From positions 1-29,703 of the forward strand of contig CAAGPL010000068.1 in NCBI GenBank assembly GCA_900771805.1: a DNA stretch of 29,703 nt, written 5' to 3'. Numbering within the stretch: the first letter of the stretch is position 1; every line of letters starts with the position of its first letter. Of the stretch, positions 15,758-24,564 are shown piece after piece. The position numbers and the translations under genes are program-made. Source of the stretch: Bacilli bacterium (GTDB lineage: Bacteria > Bacillota_I > Bacilli_A > RF39 > UBA660). The notes under the pieces were generated by a model. The model had not been told where the DNA came from. It saw only the letters and a program-made list of their open reading frames with translations, and ran no database searches.

Positions 15758-18379
15758 CTAGATATTCTCATTTCTAATTGTTTCAATAGTATTTTGCTTA
15801 TTTATTTTACTCATAGAATACTTCATAATTAATGAAATAAGTATAAATACAACTGCTACAGCAATTAATATTGCCTCAATAGGAAGTTTATAAGGCATTC
15901 CTGATTCTTCTGATAAGAAATGATAAATAACGTATGATAATGCTATTCCAATAGGTATACCAAAGAATAGAGATTTAATACCAATAAACAAGCTTTCTAA
16001 TCGAATCATTCTGTTAAATTCTTTAGTTGTCATACCAACAGATTTTAACATAGCAAACTCTTGTTTTCTTAGTTCCATATTAGTAGTAATGGTATTAAAA
16101 ATATTAGTTATACCAATTAATGAAATTACAATTATAAAACCATAAAGAAATATTCCTACTAAAGTAAATAAGTTACTCATTATTTTAACATTTTCATCTA
16201 CATTATTAACGTTATAATCTTCACCCTTTAAAAAGTCATCGAGATCATCTTGTAATTTATTAGCATCATTTGATTTATAATAGATTGCTAGTGGTTTAGA
16301 TTTTAAATTAGCATCAAACATTTCATCACTAATAATTAAACACTCCATATCAACACCTTTCAAACCAAAAGGTCTAACATCAGAAGTTGCTCCAATTTCT
16401 ATTTTTATTGTTTTATTTTCATCAGTAGTAGCATCAATAATGTCACCTTTATTAAAGTTAAAAGCTCTCATATATTTAGTAGTTAACTTATTATTTTTTT
16501 TATAGTTAGATACATATTCTTTATCGACAAGTATAGCTTTATTTTTAAATTCATTATAATTCAAACCTAATGAATCAACATATTTTTTAAATTGTTCTTC
16601 TCCAATAGAAATTATAGATAGATAAGTAGGATTATTTTCATCAATTGCTAAATTTAAAAACTTAGCATATTCTTTGTTGTAGTGATTTCCTGTAAAAGAT
16701 ATTTCGCTACTTCTAAATATTGTATAATCTTCTATATTATCTAATTTAGTTGTTTCTATAAATTTATTATAAGATTCATTATTTGTAATAGTTGTAGATA
16801 ATGAAATATTAAAATCAGACATTTCTAATTCATGATCCACTTGTTGAAATGCTAATTTCATAAATCCTGATAAAGCGATAAATACAAATACAGAAACAAT
16901 TATTGATATTACTGTAGTTCTATATTTTTTCTTATTTCTTTTTAAATTCTTAAATGATATTTCGCCACCTATACCAAATATATTTTTTATTAATTTTGGA
17001 GATTTAATCTTTTTGGAATTTATTTTAATATTAGCACTATTTCTAATGGAATCTATTGGAGATACTTTAGATGCTCGTTTTGCACTTTTAAAAGCTGAAA
17101 AATAAATAGTTACTATACCAAGTATTATAGCTACTAAAACAGATAGCCATGAAAAAGAAAATACTAATCTTAAGCCTTCCGAAAATGAACCATCTAAATA
17201 ATAATTACTTATGATAATAAGTATATACGATGCTAGAAAACCAAGTAATAGACCTAACGGAATACCAATTAATCCTAATATGGTAGCTTCATAAAAAACA
17301 TTTCTTTTAATTTGTCTTTTAGTTGCTCCAATACTTCTTAACATACCATATTGTTTTATTTTCTCTGTAATAGAAATATCAAAACTATTTTTTATACAAA
17401 ATATTGAAGTGAACACAATTATTCCTATTATAATTCCTACAACAATACTTAAACCACCAATACCACTATTTGAAATAGGATTAGCTTCTAAAGCAATTAA
17501 ATAGGAATTAATATTTATATCACTATATTTTGATTTATTCATTTGATTTGAATATTCTTTTAATTCTTTATTTGATGCTTGTTTATCATTATCATTAACT
17601 TTCTTAAATAATTTTGCGTCAACTCCTAATATATTAGCAATAGTTTCATAACTTTTTTTTACGCCATCTTTTGAAAATCTTGTATATACATCAACAATTC
17701 CATCTATTTTATTTTCATCAAGATAAGTTATAAATGTATAACCAGGCGCAGAATAATATTCTATATTAGTAGCTGGTCTTCCTATAATACCAACTATTTT
17801 ATAAGTTTTAGAAGTAGTATCTACAATGGATTCTTTATTTTCTTCTTTATCGGATTTTTGATAAGGATTATTTTGATCTAATTCATTTCCATTAGAATCT
17901 ACTCTTTTTCCAACGTCTAACGTAATAGAATCACCAATATTTAAAAATAATCTACCATTTGTTTTTAAATGGGTTGGTATTACTATTTCGTTTTCATTTC
18001 GAGGAAGTCTTCCATCCAATAGTTTGACAGATAAATTATTTAAAGAGTTTTTAGTAAATCCTTTTATACAAGCATAAGGTTTATATTCATTTTTAGAGTC
18101 TATTTTAGCAAAACCAACATCTTTAGTAATATTGATAGTTTCTATATTTCTATTGTTTTCAAATATATCAATATCACTAATAGGAACTTTGTAAAATGCA
18201 GCATGAAAGTTTCCTTTTTCGTGTGTTTCATATTTAATTAATGATTTTATACCACTAGAGTATATAGATGATACGGCAGTGATTAAAGCAACTGATAGCA
18301 TAATACCAATAATTGTAACAATAGTTCTTTTTTTATTTAATTTAAGATTTTTTATTGTCAATTTGTTAAGCAAGTTCAT
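15758..18379 (-). CDS. ABC transporter permease, FtsX/MacB-like, duplicated
   Basis: 873 aa. It has two similar halves. Each starts with one membrane helix (about 20-40 and 485-505) and a large extracytoplasmic domain. Each then has a three-helix FtsX unit (about 305-435 and 745-860). The FtsX signatures KIKQYGMLRSIGATKRQI and LRKQEFAMLKSVGMTTKEF follow at equivalent places. This is the MacB/LolE-type architecture used to extrude or release lipoproteins and peptides or to move signals across the envelope. It is not the ten-helix BceB layout with one large loop. The start has CGGAGG in the end of the ATPase gene, so the two are coupled. Substrate unknown. Confidence 0.87.
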   Translation of the reverse strand: MNLLNKLTIKNLKLNKKRTIVTIIGIMLSVALITAVSSIYSSGIKSLIKYETHEKGNFHAAFYKVPISDIDIFENNRNIETINITKDVGFAKIDSKNEYKPYACIKGFTKNSLNNLSVKLLDGRLPRNENEIVIPTHLKTNGRLFLNIGDSITLDVGKRVDSNGNELDQNNPYQKSDKEENKESIVDTTSKTYKIVGIIGRPATNIEYYSAPGYTFITYLDENKIDGIVDVYTRFSKDGVKKSYETIANILGVDAKLFKKVNDNDKQASNKELKEYSNQMNKSKYSDININSYLIALEANPISNSGIGGLSIVVGIIIGIIVFTSIFCIKNSFDISITEKIKQYGMLRSIGATKRQIKRNVFYEATILGLIGIPLGLLLGFLASYILIIISNYYLDGSFSEGLRLVFSFSWLSVLVAIILGIVTIYFSAFKSAKRASKVSPIDSIRNSANIKINSKKIKSPKLIKNIFGIGGEISFKNLKRNKKKYRTTVISIIVSVFVFIALSGFMKLAFQQVDHELEMSDFNISLSTTITNNESYNKFIETTKLDNIEDYTIFRSSEISFTGNHYNKEYAKFLNLAIDENNPTYLSIISIGEEQFKKYVDSLGLNYNEFKNKAILVDKEYVSNYKKNNKLTTKYMRAFNFNKGDIIDATTDENKTIKIEIGATSDVRPFGLKGVDMECLIISDEMFDANLKSKPLAIYYKSNDANKLQDDLDDFLKGEDYNVNNVDENVKIMSNLFTLVGIFLYGFIIVISLIGITNIFNTITTNMELRKQEFAMLKSVGMTTKEFNRMIRLESLFIGIKSLFFGIPIGIALSYVIYHFLSEESGMPYKLPIEAILIAVAVVFILISLIMKYSMSKINKQNTIETIRNENI

Positions 18380-18381
18380 AA

Positions 18382-19053
18382 TTATACCTCCGATATAATT
18401 TTTCCATCTTCAATTTTAATTATCCTATCAGCTACTTTTGCAATTTCCATATTGTGTGTAATCATAATAATCGTTTGATTAAGCTCTTTATTTGATTTTT
18501 TTAATAGAGCAACTATTTCATCACTTGATTTAGAATCTAAGTTACCAGTTGGCTCATCAGCAAGTATAATTGTAGGATTAGTAATTAAAGCACGACCAAT
18601 ACTTGTTCTTTGTTGTTGTCCACCAGATAATTCATTAGGAAGATGCATTCTTCTATTTTGTAAGCCTAATAGTTTTAACATATCGTTTAATTTTTCTTTA
18701 TCAATCTCACGATTATCTAAAGAAAGAGGCAATGTTATATTTTCTTCTACATTTAATATAGGTATTAAATTATAGAATTGGTATATTAATCCTACCTGTC
18801 TTCTTCTAAATATAGCAAGTTTATCATCATTAAAATTAAATATATCTTTACCATCAATGAATACTTTTCCAGAAGTTGGTCTATCAACTCCTCCAATTAA
18901 ATGTAATAGTGTTGATTTCCCTGAACCTGATGCACCAACTATTGCTACGAATTCACCCTTTTCTACAGAAAAAGATACATGATCTAACGCAACAACTTTT
19001 GTTGAATCTTTTCCATAAATTTTAGTTAAGTTTTCTACTTTTAAAATTTCCAT
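18382..19053 (-). CDS. ABC transporter ATP-binding protein (LolD/MacB type)
   Basis: 223 aa. Walker A GASGSGKST is at 40-48, the Q-loop YQFYNLIP at about 91, signature LSGGQQQR at 142-149, Walker B IILADEPTGN at 162-171 and the switch His at 200 (MITHN). All parts are intact. It belongs to the LolD/MacB group that works with FtsX-type permeases. It is the first gene of the ABC-RR-HK-Nudix cluster and follows a promoter with a GTTACAA direct repeat. Confidence 0.93.
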   Translation of the reverse strand: MEILKVENLTKIYGKDSTKVVALDHVSFSVEKGEFVAIVGASGSGKSTLLHLIGGVDRPTSGKVFIDGKDIFNFNDDKLAIFRRRQVGLIYQFYNLIPILNVEENITLPLSLDNREIDKEKLNDMLKLLGLQNRRMHLPNELSGGQQQRTSIGRALITNPTIILADEPTGNLDSKSSDEIVALLKKSNKELNQTIIMITHNMEIAKVADRIIKIEDGKIISEV

Positions 19054-19080
19054 AAAAATATTTCTCCTTTTCTTATAAAC

Positions 19081-19115
19081 ATTATATTATAATTAAAGTT
19101 ACAACTAAGTTACAA
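19081..19115 (-). promoter_or_regulatory. Promoter with two-box operator for the ABC/two-component cluster
   Basis: Minus strand: two TTGTAAC boxes (plus-strand GTTACAA at 19098-19104 and 19109-19115) spaced 11 bp, one helical turn. They lie directly before overlapping TATAAT elements at 19081-19091. The outer box is at -35 distance (18 nt) from the first TATAAT. Direct repeats one turn apart at the -35 are the usual binding mode of OmpR-family regulators, so autoregulation by the cluster's own regulator is likely (inference). Confidence 0.6.
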
Positions 19116-19160
19116 AATTAAAAAATTATTATAAAAGAAACATTAATATTATTTTCTAAC

Positions 19161-19261
19161 TTTTATCTGCATCAATAATAAGTAAAATATCTCCCGCTAT
19201 ATAACTAGCTAAAAATAATAATGCATTTAAAACTTTACATTTATTTTTACCTATATAACAA
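19161..19261 (-). pseudogene. Remnant of a second dehydrogenase gene
   Basis: On the minus strand a short frame reads NALLFLAS, YIAGDILLIIDADKS, stop. It matches the end of the intact dehydrogenase (SAFLFLASDMASYITGAILPVDGAARS), with DMAS missing. Immediately upstream lies a copy of that gene's leader: TTGTTATAT.GGTAAAAATAA is shared with 13240-13257. Nearly all of the coding sequence between leader and C-terminus is gone. It is a deleted paralogue, not a functional gene. Confidence 0.8.
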
Positions 19262-19292
19262 GAAAAGAAAGCAGGGTATTCGCTTTCTTTTA
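19259..19292 (-). terminator. Terminator of the aspS-gatCAB operon
   Basis: Minus strand AAAAGAAAGC...GCTTTCTTTTCTTG, a 7-8 bp stem with a T-rich tail, about 10 nt after the gatB stop. It is nearly the same sequence as the hairpin at 13258-13286. Confidence 0.7.
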
Positions 19293-19297
19293 AATTA

Positions 19298-20722
19298 TTA
19301 CTTATTATACTTAGCAAGTTCTTCTCTTAGCATTTCCATTGTTTTAGCTGGATTTGCTTTACCACGAGTTTTTTTCATAACCTGACCTACAAAGAAGTCT
19401 ATCATTCTGGTTTTTTCAGGATTATATTCCCTTGCCTGTTCATCATTTTCTTTTAATACTTCCATAACAACATCATGAATAGATGCATCATCAGTAATTT
19501 GCATCATACCTTTTTCTTTTACGATTATGCTAGGCTCTTTGCCTGATTCAATCATGTCTTCAAATACTTCTTTAGCTTGCTTTGATGATATTGTTTTTTT
19601 ATCAATTAAATCAATTAATTCCTTTATCATTTCTGGTTTAACAGGAACTTCTTCTAACTTTATTTCATTTTCATTTAAGTATCCCATAAGCATACCAGTT
19701 ACCCAGTTACAAGCCTTTTTAGGATCTGCTCCTAAACTTACACAATCATTAAAGAAGTCAGAATTTTCCTTTACTTTAACAAGTACTTCTGAATCATACT
19801 CTGATAAGTTAAATTCATTCATGTACTTTTGTTTTCTTTCAAGTCTAAGCATAGGAATATTTTTTCTTATTTCATCAAGTAATTCATCTGTAACCTTAAT
19901 TGGTGGTATGTTTGGCTCAATAAAGTATTTATAGTCTACCGCATCAACCTTATCTCTCATCTTAAATGTTTCACCAGTTTCATCATCAAAACGTCTTGTT
20001 TCTTGTTCTACTTTTCCGCCGTTTTGAAGTATTTCTGATTGTCTTTCTATTTCAAAGTCAATTGCACGCCCTACATTATAAAATGAGTTAATGTTTTTCA
20101 TTTCAACTTTGGTACCTAACTTGTCAGTATCTGAAATTGATACGTTAACGTCACATCTCATTTGTCCTCTGTCACTTCTTGCTTCCGAAACTCCGCAATA
20201 AACGATTAGTGAGCGGTAAGTCTCAAGGAATGCTAATGCTTCTTCTTTAGAGTGCAAGCAAGGCTCTGTTACAGTTTCAAGTAATGGCACACAAGATCTG
20301 TTATAATCTATTAAAGAATATGTATCATAGTGATCTAGTGATGCCGTATCTTCTTCTAGATGGGTATCGTGAATTAAAACTTTTTTTATTTGTCCGTGGG
20401 CTTCTATATCAACCGCTCCATTTATACCTACAGGTTTAGTCATTTGAGTTATTTGATATCCTTTTGGCAAATCTGGATAGTAGTAGTTTTTTCTATCAAA
20501 TAGCATAACGTCTGGAGTAGTACAATTCATTGCCATAGAAACAGTAAGTGCTCTTTTCCAAGCTTCCTTATTAGCGATAGGAAGTATTCCAGGAAAACCT
20601 AAATCTTGATATGCAACGTGGCTGTTTGGTGCTTCAGTGTACCCATTAATTGAAGGAGAAAAAACCTTTGAGTTAGAATCAAGTTCACAGTGAACTTCAA
20701 GTCCGATTGTTACTTTATACAT
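19298..20722 (-). CDS. gatB: Asp-tRNA(Asn)/Glu-tRNA(Gln) amidotransferase subunit B
   Basis: 474 aa, full length. GatB is the kinase/tRNA-binding subunit of GatCAB. It phosphorylates the side chain of Asp or Glu on mischarged tRNA before amidation. Typical motifs are present: IGLEVHCELDSNSKVFS at the N-terminus, the Mg/ATP-site region with DRKNYYYPDLPKGYQITQ, SLIDYNRSCVPLLE and RSDRGQMRCDVNVS. The C-terminal YqeY-like tail domain ends with MKKTRGKANPAKTMEML. GGAGG precedes the start, 2 nt after the gatA stop. Last gene of the T-box-controlled operon. Confidence 0.97.
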   Translation of the reverse strand: MYKVTIGLEVHCELDSNSKVFSPSINGYTEAPNSHVAYQDLGFPGILPIANKEAWKRALTVSMAMNCTTPDVMLFDRKNYYYPDLPKGYQITQMTKPVGINGAVDIEAHGQIKKVLIHDTHLEEDTASLDHYDTYSLIDYNRSCVPLLETVTEPCLHSKEEALAFLETYRSLIVYCGVSEARSDRGQMRCDVNVSISDTDKLGTKVEMKNINSFYNVGRAIDFEIERQSEILQNGGKVEQETRRFDDETGETFKMRDKVDAVDYKYFIEPNIPPIKVTDELLDEIRKNIPMLRLERKQKYMNEFNLSEYDSEVLVKVKENSDFFNDCVSLGADPKKACNWVTGMLMGYLNENEIKLEEVPVKPEMIKELIDLIDKKTISSKQAKEVFEDMIESGKEPSIIVKEKGMMQITDDASIHDVVMEVLKENDEQAREYNPEKTRMIDFFVGQVMKKTRGKANPAKTMEMLREELAKYNK

Positions 20723-20724
20723 AA

Positions 20725-22164
20725 TTAGTTTTCCTCCTTTACTGAAAGTGGTACGAAACCAATTTTTTCTTCTAGTTTGTTTGCGATGTTACATACTACA
20801 TCATCTGTCTTTATAGGTCCAGTTATGTTTATTGCAACTGGCATATCATCTATAATTCCAGATGGGATTGTAATTGATGGGAAACCACCAAAGTTTCCTA
20901 TTGCAAGATGGTTTTCTAAAAGTAAATACTTTTCTGATAACCTATCCATTTCATCTGTAAAACGTGGTGCGATAGAGCCTGCATTTGGCATAATTAATCC
21001 ATCATATTCTTTAAATAAGTTTGTCATAGCATCTACTACTAATCTTCTTATTCTTTGAGCGTTTTTAAATAATTTTTCTTGGTTTTCTTTTTGAAGAATA
21101 AATGATCCAATAACAAATCTTCTTCTTATTAATTCAGAAAATCCATAAGTTCTAGTATTTATCATAACCTCATCTGGAGTGTGTCCTTCTTTTCTGTTAC
21201 CAAATGGAATTCCAGTTAGGTTTGAGTTATTACTAGTTGCCTCCGCACAAGATATTGCCATATAAGATGGATAAATACCATTTAATATCTTTTTATCTAT
21301 AGACTCTTCTTTAACTTCGATACCTAATTCTTTAGCATATGAAAGTACTTTTAAGAAGTTATCATAGTATTTTTTATCATCTTTTAATTCGTCTACTATT
21401 TCTTTAATATAAAATAGTTTTCTTCCACTTACATCTTTATTTAGATTTTCTACAAAGTTTATGTTTGATGAGTCAAACGAGGTCATATCGTTATCATCCA
21501 TTCCTTTGATGTTATCCATAACGCACGCTACATCTTTAACGTATTTTGCGAAGCATCCAACGTGGTCTAGGCTTGATGCAAAGGCAAATAATCCCCAGCG
21601 TGATACAAGGCCATATGTTGGTTTATATCCTACTACTCCGCCGTACCCTGCTGGCTTACGGATAGAGTCTCCGGTATCTGAACCAAGTGCATAAGGAACA
21701 ATACCACGAGCTACAGCAGAAGCTGATCCTGCTGATGAACCACCTATCATACGAGACTTATCCCATGGGTTTCTAACAATTCCAGTGTGTCCTGTTGTAC
21801 CAGTTCCTCCCATAGCAAGTTCATCAAGTACCGTTTTACCAATCATAACCATACCAGAATCTTTCAACTTTTTAACAGCACTTGCGTCAAATACTGGAAC
21901 GTAATTTGATAAGATGTTTGATGATGCGGTTGTAAGTACGTCTTTTGTTGAGAAGTTATCTTTAATAGCACAAGGTATACCAGATAAAACGTTATCTGTA
22001 ACTTCACTTTCTTTTGCATCGTCAATGATTGTTACGAAACTGTTTAACTCATCTTGATACTTGTGAGCTCTTTTAAGTGATTCTTCTGTTAATTCTTTAC
22101 TTGTTACAGCACCACTTTTTAAAGCTTCGTGTATTTCTTGTAAACTTTTATCTAAAATACTCAT
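20725..22164 (-). CDS. gatA: Asp-tRNA(Asn)/Glu-tRNA(Gln) amidotransferase subunit A
   Basis: 479 aa. GatA is an amidase-signature enzyme that releases ammonia from glutamine for the GatB reaction. The catalytic Lys is in IPCAIKDNFS, the cis-Ser in MIGGSSAGSASA, and the nucleophile Ser in SDTGDSIRKPAGYGG, followed by VGYKPTYGLVSRWG. The Gly that usually comes just before the nucleophile (TGGSIR in most GatA) is Asp here. I believe some Mollicute-like lineages share this, so it is probably a lineage trait and not damage. The ATG overlaps the gatC stop (TAATG), with AGGAGG upstream. Confidence 0.96.
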   Translation of the reverse strand: MSILDKSLQEIHEALKSGAVTSKELTEESLKRAHKYQDELNSFVTIIDDAKESEVTDNVLSGIPCAIKDNFSTKDVLTTASSNILSNYVPVFDASAVKKLKDSGMVMIGKTVLDELAMGGTGTTGHTGIVRNPWDKSRMIGGSSAGSASAVARGIVPYALGSDTGDSIRKPAGYGGVVGYKPTYGLVSRWGLFAFASSLDHVGCFAKYVKDVACVMDNIKGMDDNDMTSFDSSNINFVENLNKDVSGRKLFYIKEIVDELKDDKKYYDNFLKVLSYAKELGIEVKEESIDKKILNGIYPSYMAISCAEATSNNSNLTGIPFGNRKEGHTPDEVMINTRTYGFSELIRRRFVIGSFILQKENQEKLFKNAQRIRRLVVDAMTNLFKEYDGLIMPNAGSIAPRFTDEMDRLSEKYLLLENHLAIGNFGGFPSITIPSGIIDDMPVAINITGPIKTDDVVCNIANKLEEKIGFVPLSVKEEN

Positions 22165-22469
22165 TAGCTTTCACCTCCTACTACTTTAGGAACTTTTATT
22201 TCATCATATACTGTATCACTTGCGTTTTTAACTGCATCATCAGTTGTTAACGTGCTTGCCACCACATCTTCTCTTAAATGTGCTTCTTCATTAATAAATG
22301 GAAAAGTCATCGGTTCTACTTTTTCTATTCCGTCTATTTCTGTTATTAAATCCATGTGTTTTAAAATAGTTTCAAATTCCTTTTCGAATGATGGGAACTC
22401 TTCTTCTTTCATTTTAAACATAAGTTTAAGTGCATAATCTTGTATGTTATCTCTTGTTATTTTTTGCAT
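22164..22469 (-). CDS. gatC: Asp-tRNA(Asn)/Glu-tRNA(Gln) amidotransferase subunit C
   Basis: 101 aa. GatC wraps around the GatA-GatB interface and stabilises the complex. Typical features are the helical N-terminus with FEKEFETILKHMDLITEID and the extended tail with VEPMTFPFINEEAHLREDVV. It starts 15 nt after aspS and its stop overlaps the gatA start. Confidence 0.94.
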   Translation of the reverse strand: MQKITRDNIQDYALKLMFKMKEEEFPSFEKEFETILKHMDLITEIDGIEKVEPMTFPFINEEAHLREDVVASTLTTDDAVKNASDTVYDEIKVPKVVGGES

Positions 22470-22484
22470 TTTATAAAAGTCTCC

Positions 22485-24227
22485 TTATCTTAGTTTAATG
22501 TGTGTTTCTCTAAGTTGCTGTTCTGTAACTTCATTTGGTGTACCAGTAAGTACGTCTTCACCATTTTGATTTAATGGGAATGCAACCGTTTCTCTTACAC
22601 TTTCTTCTTCACCTAACATCATAAGTGATCTATCTATTCCAAGTGCCATACCTGCATGTGGTGGGCATCCGTATTTAAATGCTGTATAAAGTGCACTGAA
22701 TTTTTTCTTGATGTCTTCTTCTGTATATCCAGCAAGAGAAAATGCCTTTAGTAAAACTTCTGGTCTGTTGTTTCTAACTGCTCCTGAAACAAGTTCAACA
22801 CCATTACATACAACATCAAACTGATCTGCATAAATATCTAATGGATCCATGGTTTCTAGTGCCTTCATGCCTCCTCTTGGCATACTAAATGGATTGTGCA
22901 TAAAGTCTAATTTGCCAGTTATTTCACTTATTTCATACATTGGCATATCCGTTACAAAGCAGAATTCAAATAGATTATTATCCATTAAGTCTAACTTACG
23001 ACCTAATTCAGTTCTAATTAAACCTGCGTTTTTACAAACAACGTCGCGCCTTTTATCGGCGATAAAGAAAAGTACGCTTCCAGTTTTTAAACCTGACTTA
23101 TCAAATAATGCTTTTCTATCATCTTCCGTTAGGAATTTATCAATAGGCCCTTTAAGGCTTTTATCTTCCATAACTGATATGTAACCAATACCAGGCATAT
23201 CAATTGATTTTGCATAGTCTACTATTTCGTTAAACCAGCTGTTTGGTTTAGATGCTATATCGTCTACTTTAATAGCGCGAACGATAGAATCTCTAAATGG
23301 TCTAAAGCTTGTTTCTTTAAATACGTCTGATACGTCAATAATTTCAAGTGGGTTTCTTAAATCTGGTTTGTCAGTACCATACTTAAGCATTGATTCGTTG
23401 TAAGGAATTCTTTTAAAGTGACCTTCTGTTACTTTTCTTTTACCAAATTCTCTAAAGAATGCAGGATATACCTCTTCTGCAACAGCCATAACGTCTTCTT
23501 GGTCCGCAAAAGCCATTTCCATATCTAGTTGGTAGAATTCTCCAACAAGTCTTTCTTTTCTTCCATCTTCATCTCTAAAGCAAGGTGCTAATTGGAAGTA
23601 TTTATCAAAACCTGATGCCATTAAAAGTTGTTTAAATTGTTGTGGTGCTTGTGGAAGAGCGTAAAACTTTCCCTTATGCTTTCTTGATGGGATAATAAAG
23701 TCTCTTGCACCTTCTGGTGATGATGAAGTGATAATTGGAGTTGTTATCTCTAAAAATCCTAGCTCCATCATTTTGTTTCTTAAGAAGTTGAAAACTTTAG
23801 AACGCATAACGATTTTCTCATGAACCTTTGGATTTCTTAAGTCTAAGAAACGGTATTTTAACCTTACATCTTCTGCTACTTTTTTTGATTCATCTATTTC
23901 AAATGGTAAAGTTTTTGCAGTATCTGATAATAATTCTAGTTCTTCTACTACTACTTCAATTTCTCCTGTTGGTATTTTTTTGTTTACTGTATCAATATCT
24001 CTTTTAACTACTTTTCCGGTAACTTTAATAACGGTTTCTTTTGTTACTCCTTTAAGCATTGTATCATCGTGAACAACTATTTGTGTTACTCCATAATGAT
24101 CTCTTAAATCGATAAACATAACACCACCATGGTCTCTTATACCTAATACAAAACCAGCAAGGGTTACTTTTTTATCTAAATCTTTAATTGTCAATTCTCC
24201 GCATGTGTTTGTTCTATATGTACTCAT
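22485..24227 (-). CDS. aspS: Aspartyl-tRNA synthetase, probably non-discriminating
   Basis: 580 aa bacterial-type AspRS. It has an N-terminal OB-fold anticodon domain and class II motif 2 (CFRDEDGRKERLVGEFYQLD). The GAD insertion domain follows at about 290-410, with motif 3 (GMALGIDRSLMML) near the C-terminus. Residue 33 in IRDHGGVMFIDLRD is His. From memory this position is His in the non-discriminating AspRS of Pseudomonas aeruginosa, which also charges tRNA(Asn). A second residue linked to this trait appears to be neither of the usual types. The operon with gatCAB and the Asn-reading T-box support charging of both tRNA(Asp) and tRNA(Asn) (inference). Confidence 0.95.
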   Translation of the reverse strand: MSTYRTNTCGELTIKDLDKKVTLAGFVLGIRDHGGVMFIDLRDHYGVTQIVVHDDTMLKGVTKETVIKVTGKVVKRDIDTVNKKIPTGEIEVVVEELELLSDTAKTLPFEIDESKKVAEDVRLKYRFLDLRNPKVHEKIVMRSKVFNFLRNKMMELGFLEITTPIITSSSPEGARDFIIPSRKHKGKFYALPQAPQQFKQLLMASGFDKYFQLAPCFRDEDGRKERLVGEFYQLDMEMAFADQEDVMAVAEEVYPAFFREFGKRKVTEGHFKRIPYNESMLKYGTDKPDLRNPLEIIDVSDVFKETSFRPFRDSIVRAIKVDDIASKPNSWFNEIVDYAKSIDMPGIGYISVMEDKSLKGPIDKFLTEDDRKALFDKSGLKTGSVLFFIADKRRDVVCKNAGLIRTELGRKLDLMDNNLFEFCFVTDMPMYEISEITGKLDFMHNPFSMPRGGMKALETMDPLDIYADQFDVVCNGVELVSGAVRNNRPEVLLKAFSLAGYTEEDIKKKFSALYTAFKYGCPPHAGMALGIDRSLMMLGEEESVRETVAFPLNQNGEDVLTGTPNEVTEQQLRETHIKLR

Positions 24228-24235
24228 TTTTTATT

Positions 24236-24516
24236 TTTCCTTTCTTTTATAGAATTTAAAAAAACAGCAAATCATCCCATAGGGACGAATAGCTGTTTGT
24301 ATCCGTGGTACCACCCAGTTTACTATTATATTTTAAATAGTCACTTTATAAAACGTTAACGGGTTATCTTCCGTCTTAGCCTACTTTAATTAAATTTCGG
24401 TAAGAAGCTCCGAGGTGTTCTTTCATTAAACTATCTTACTGATATTCCACCATCATCAGTTCTCTTTAAAGAATCGTTTAATTACTTTTCCTCATCAAAG
24501 CGAAAAAATTAATTAT
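24236..24516 (-). ncRNA. T-box riboswitch with Asn (AAC) specifier
   Basis: Leader of the aspS operon on the minus strand. It carries the T-box sequence TGGGTGGTACCACGG (24303-24317 region), which can pair with the uncharged tRNA end. Stem I contains AAAGAGAAC and the distal loop GGTGGAA. The specifier loop reads GAAAG-AAC-A-CCTCGGAGC, with AAC at 24417-24419 followed by the usual A. AAC is an Asn codon. Uncharged tRNA(Asn) is therefore the predicted signal that prevents termination. Upstream, TGATATAAT (-10 at 24523-24528) is the likely promoter. Confidence 0.9.
24257..24298 (-). terminator. T-box regulated terminator
   Basis: Minus strand AAACAGC...GCTGTTT with an inner stem ATTCGTCCC/GGGATGATT, then a run of seven T. 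It overlaps the antiterminator that contains the T-box, as expected for a transcriptional T-box. Confidence 0.85.
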
Positions 24517-24564
24517 ATTTAAATTATATCATATTTTTTATGTTTTATAACAAAAATATTGAAT

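Noticed and set aside
13835..19053. BceRS-BceAB type peptide-resistance module
   Set aside because: The kinase has a real extracytoplasmic domain and the permease has two large outer domains with FtsX units, unlike the short-loop kinase and single-loop BceB permease.
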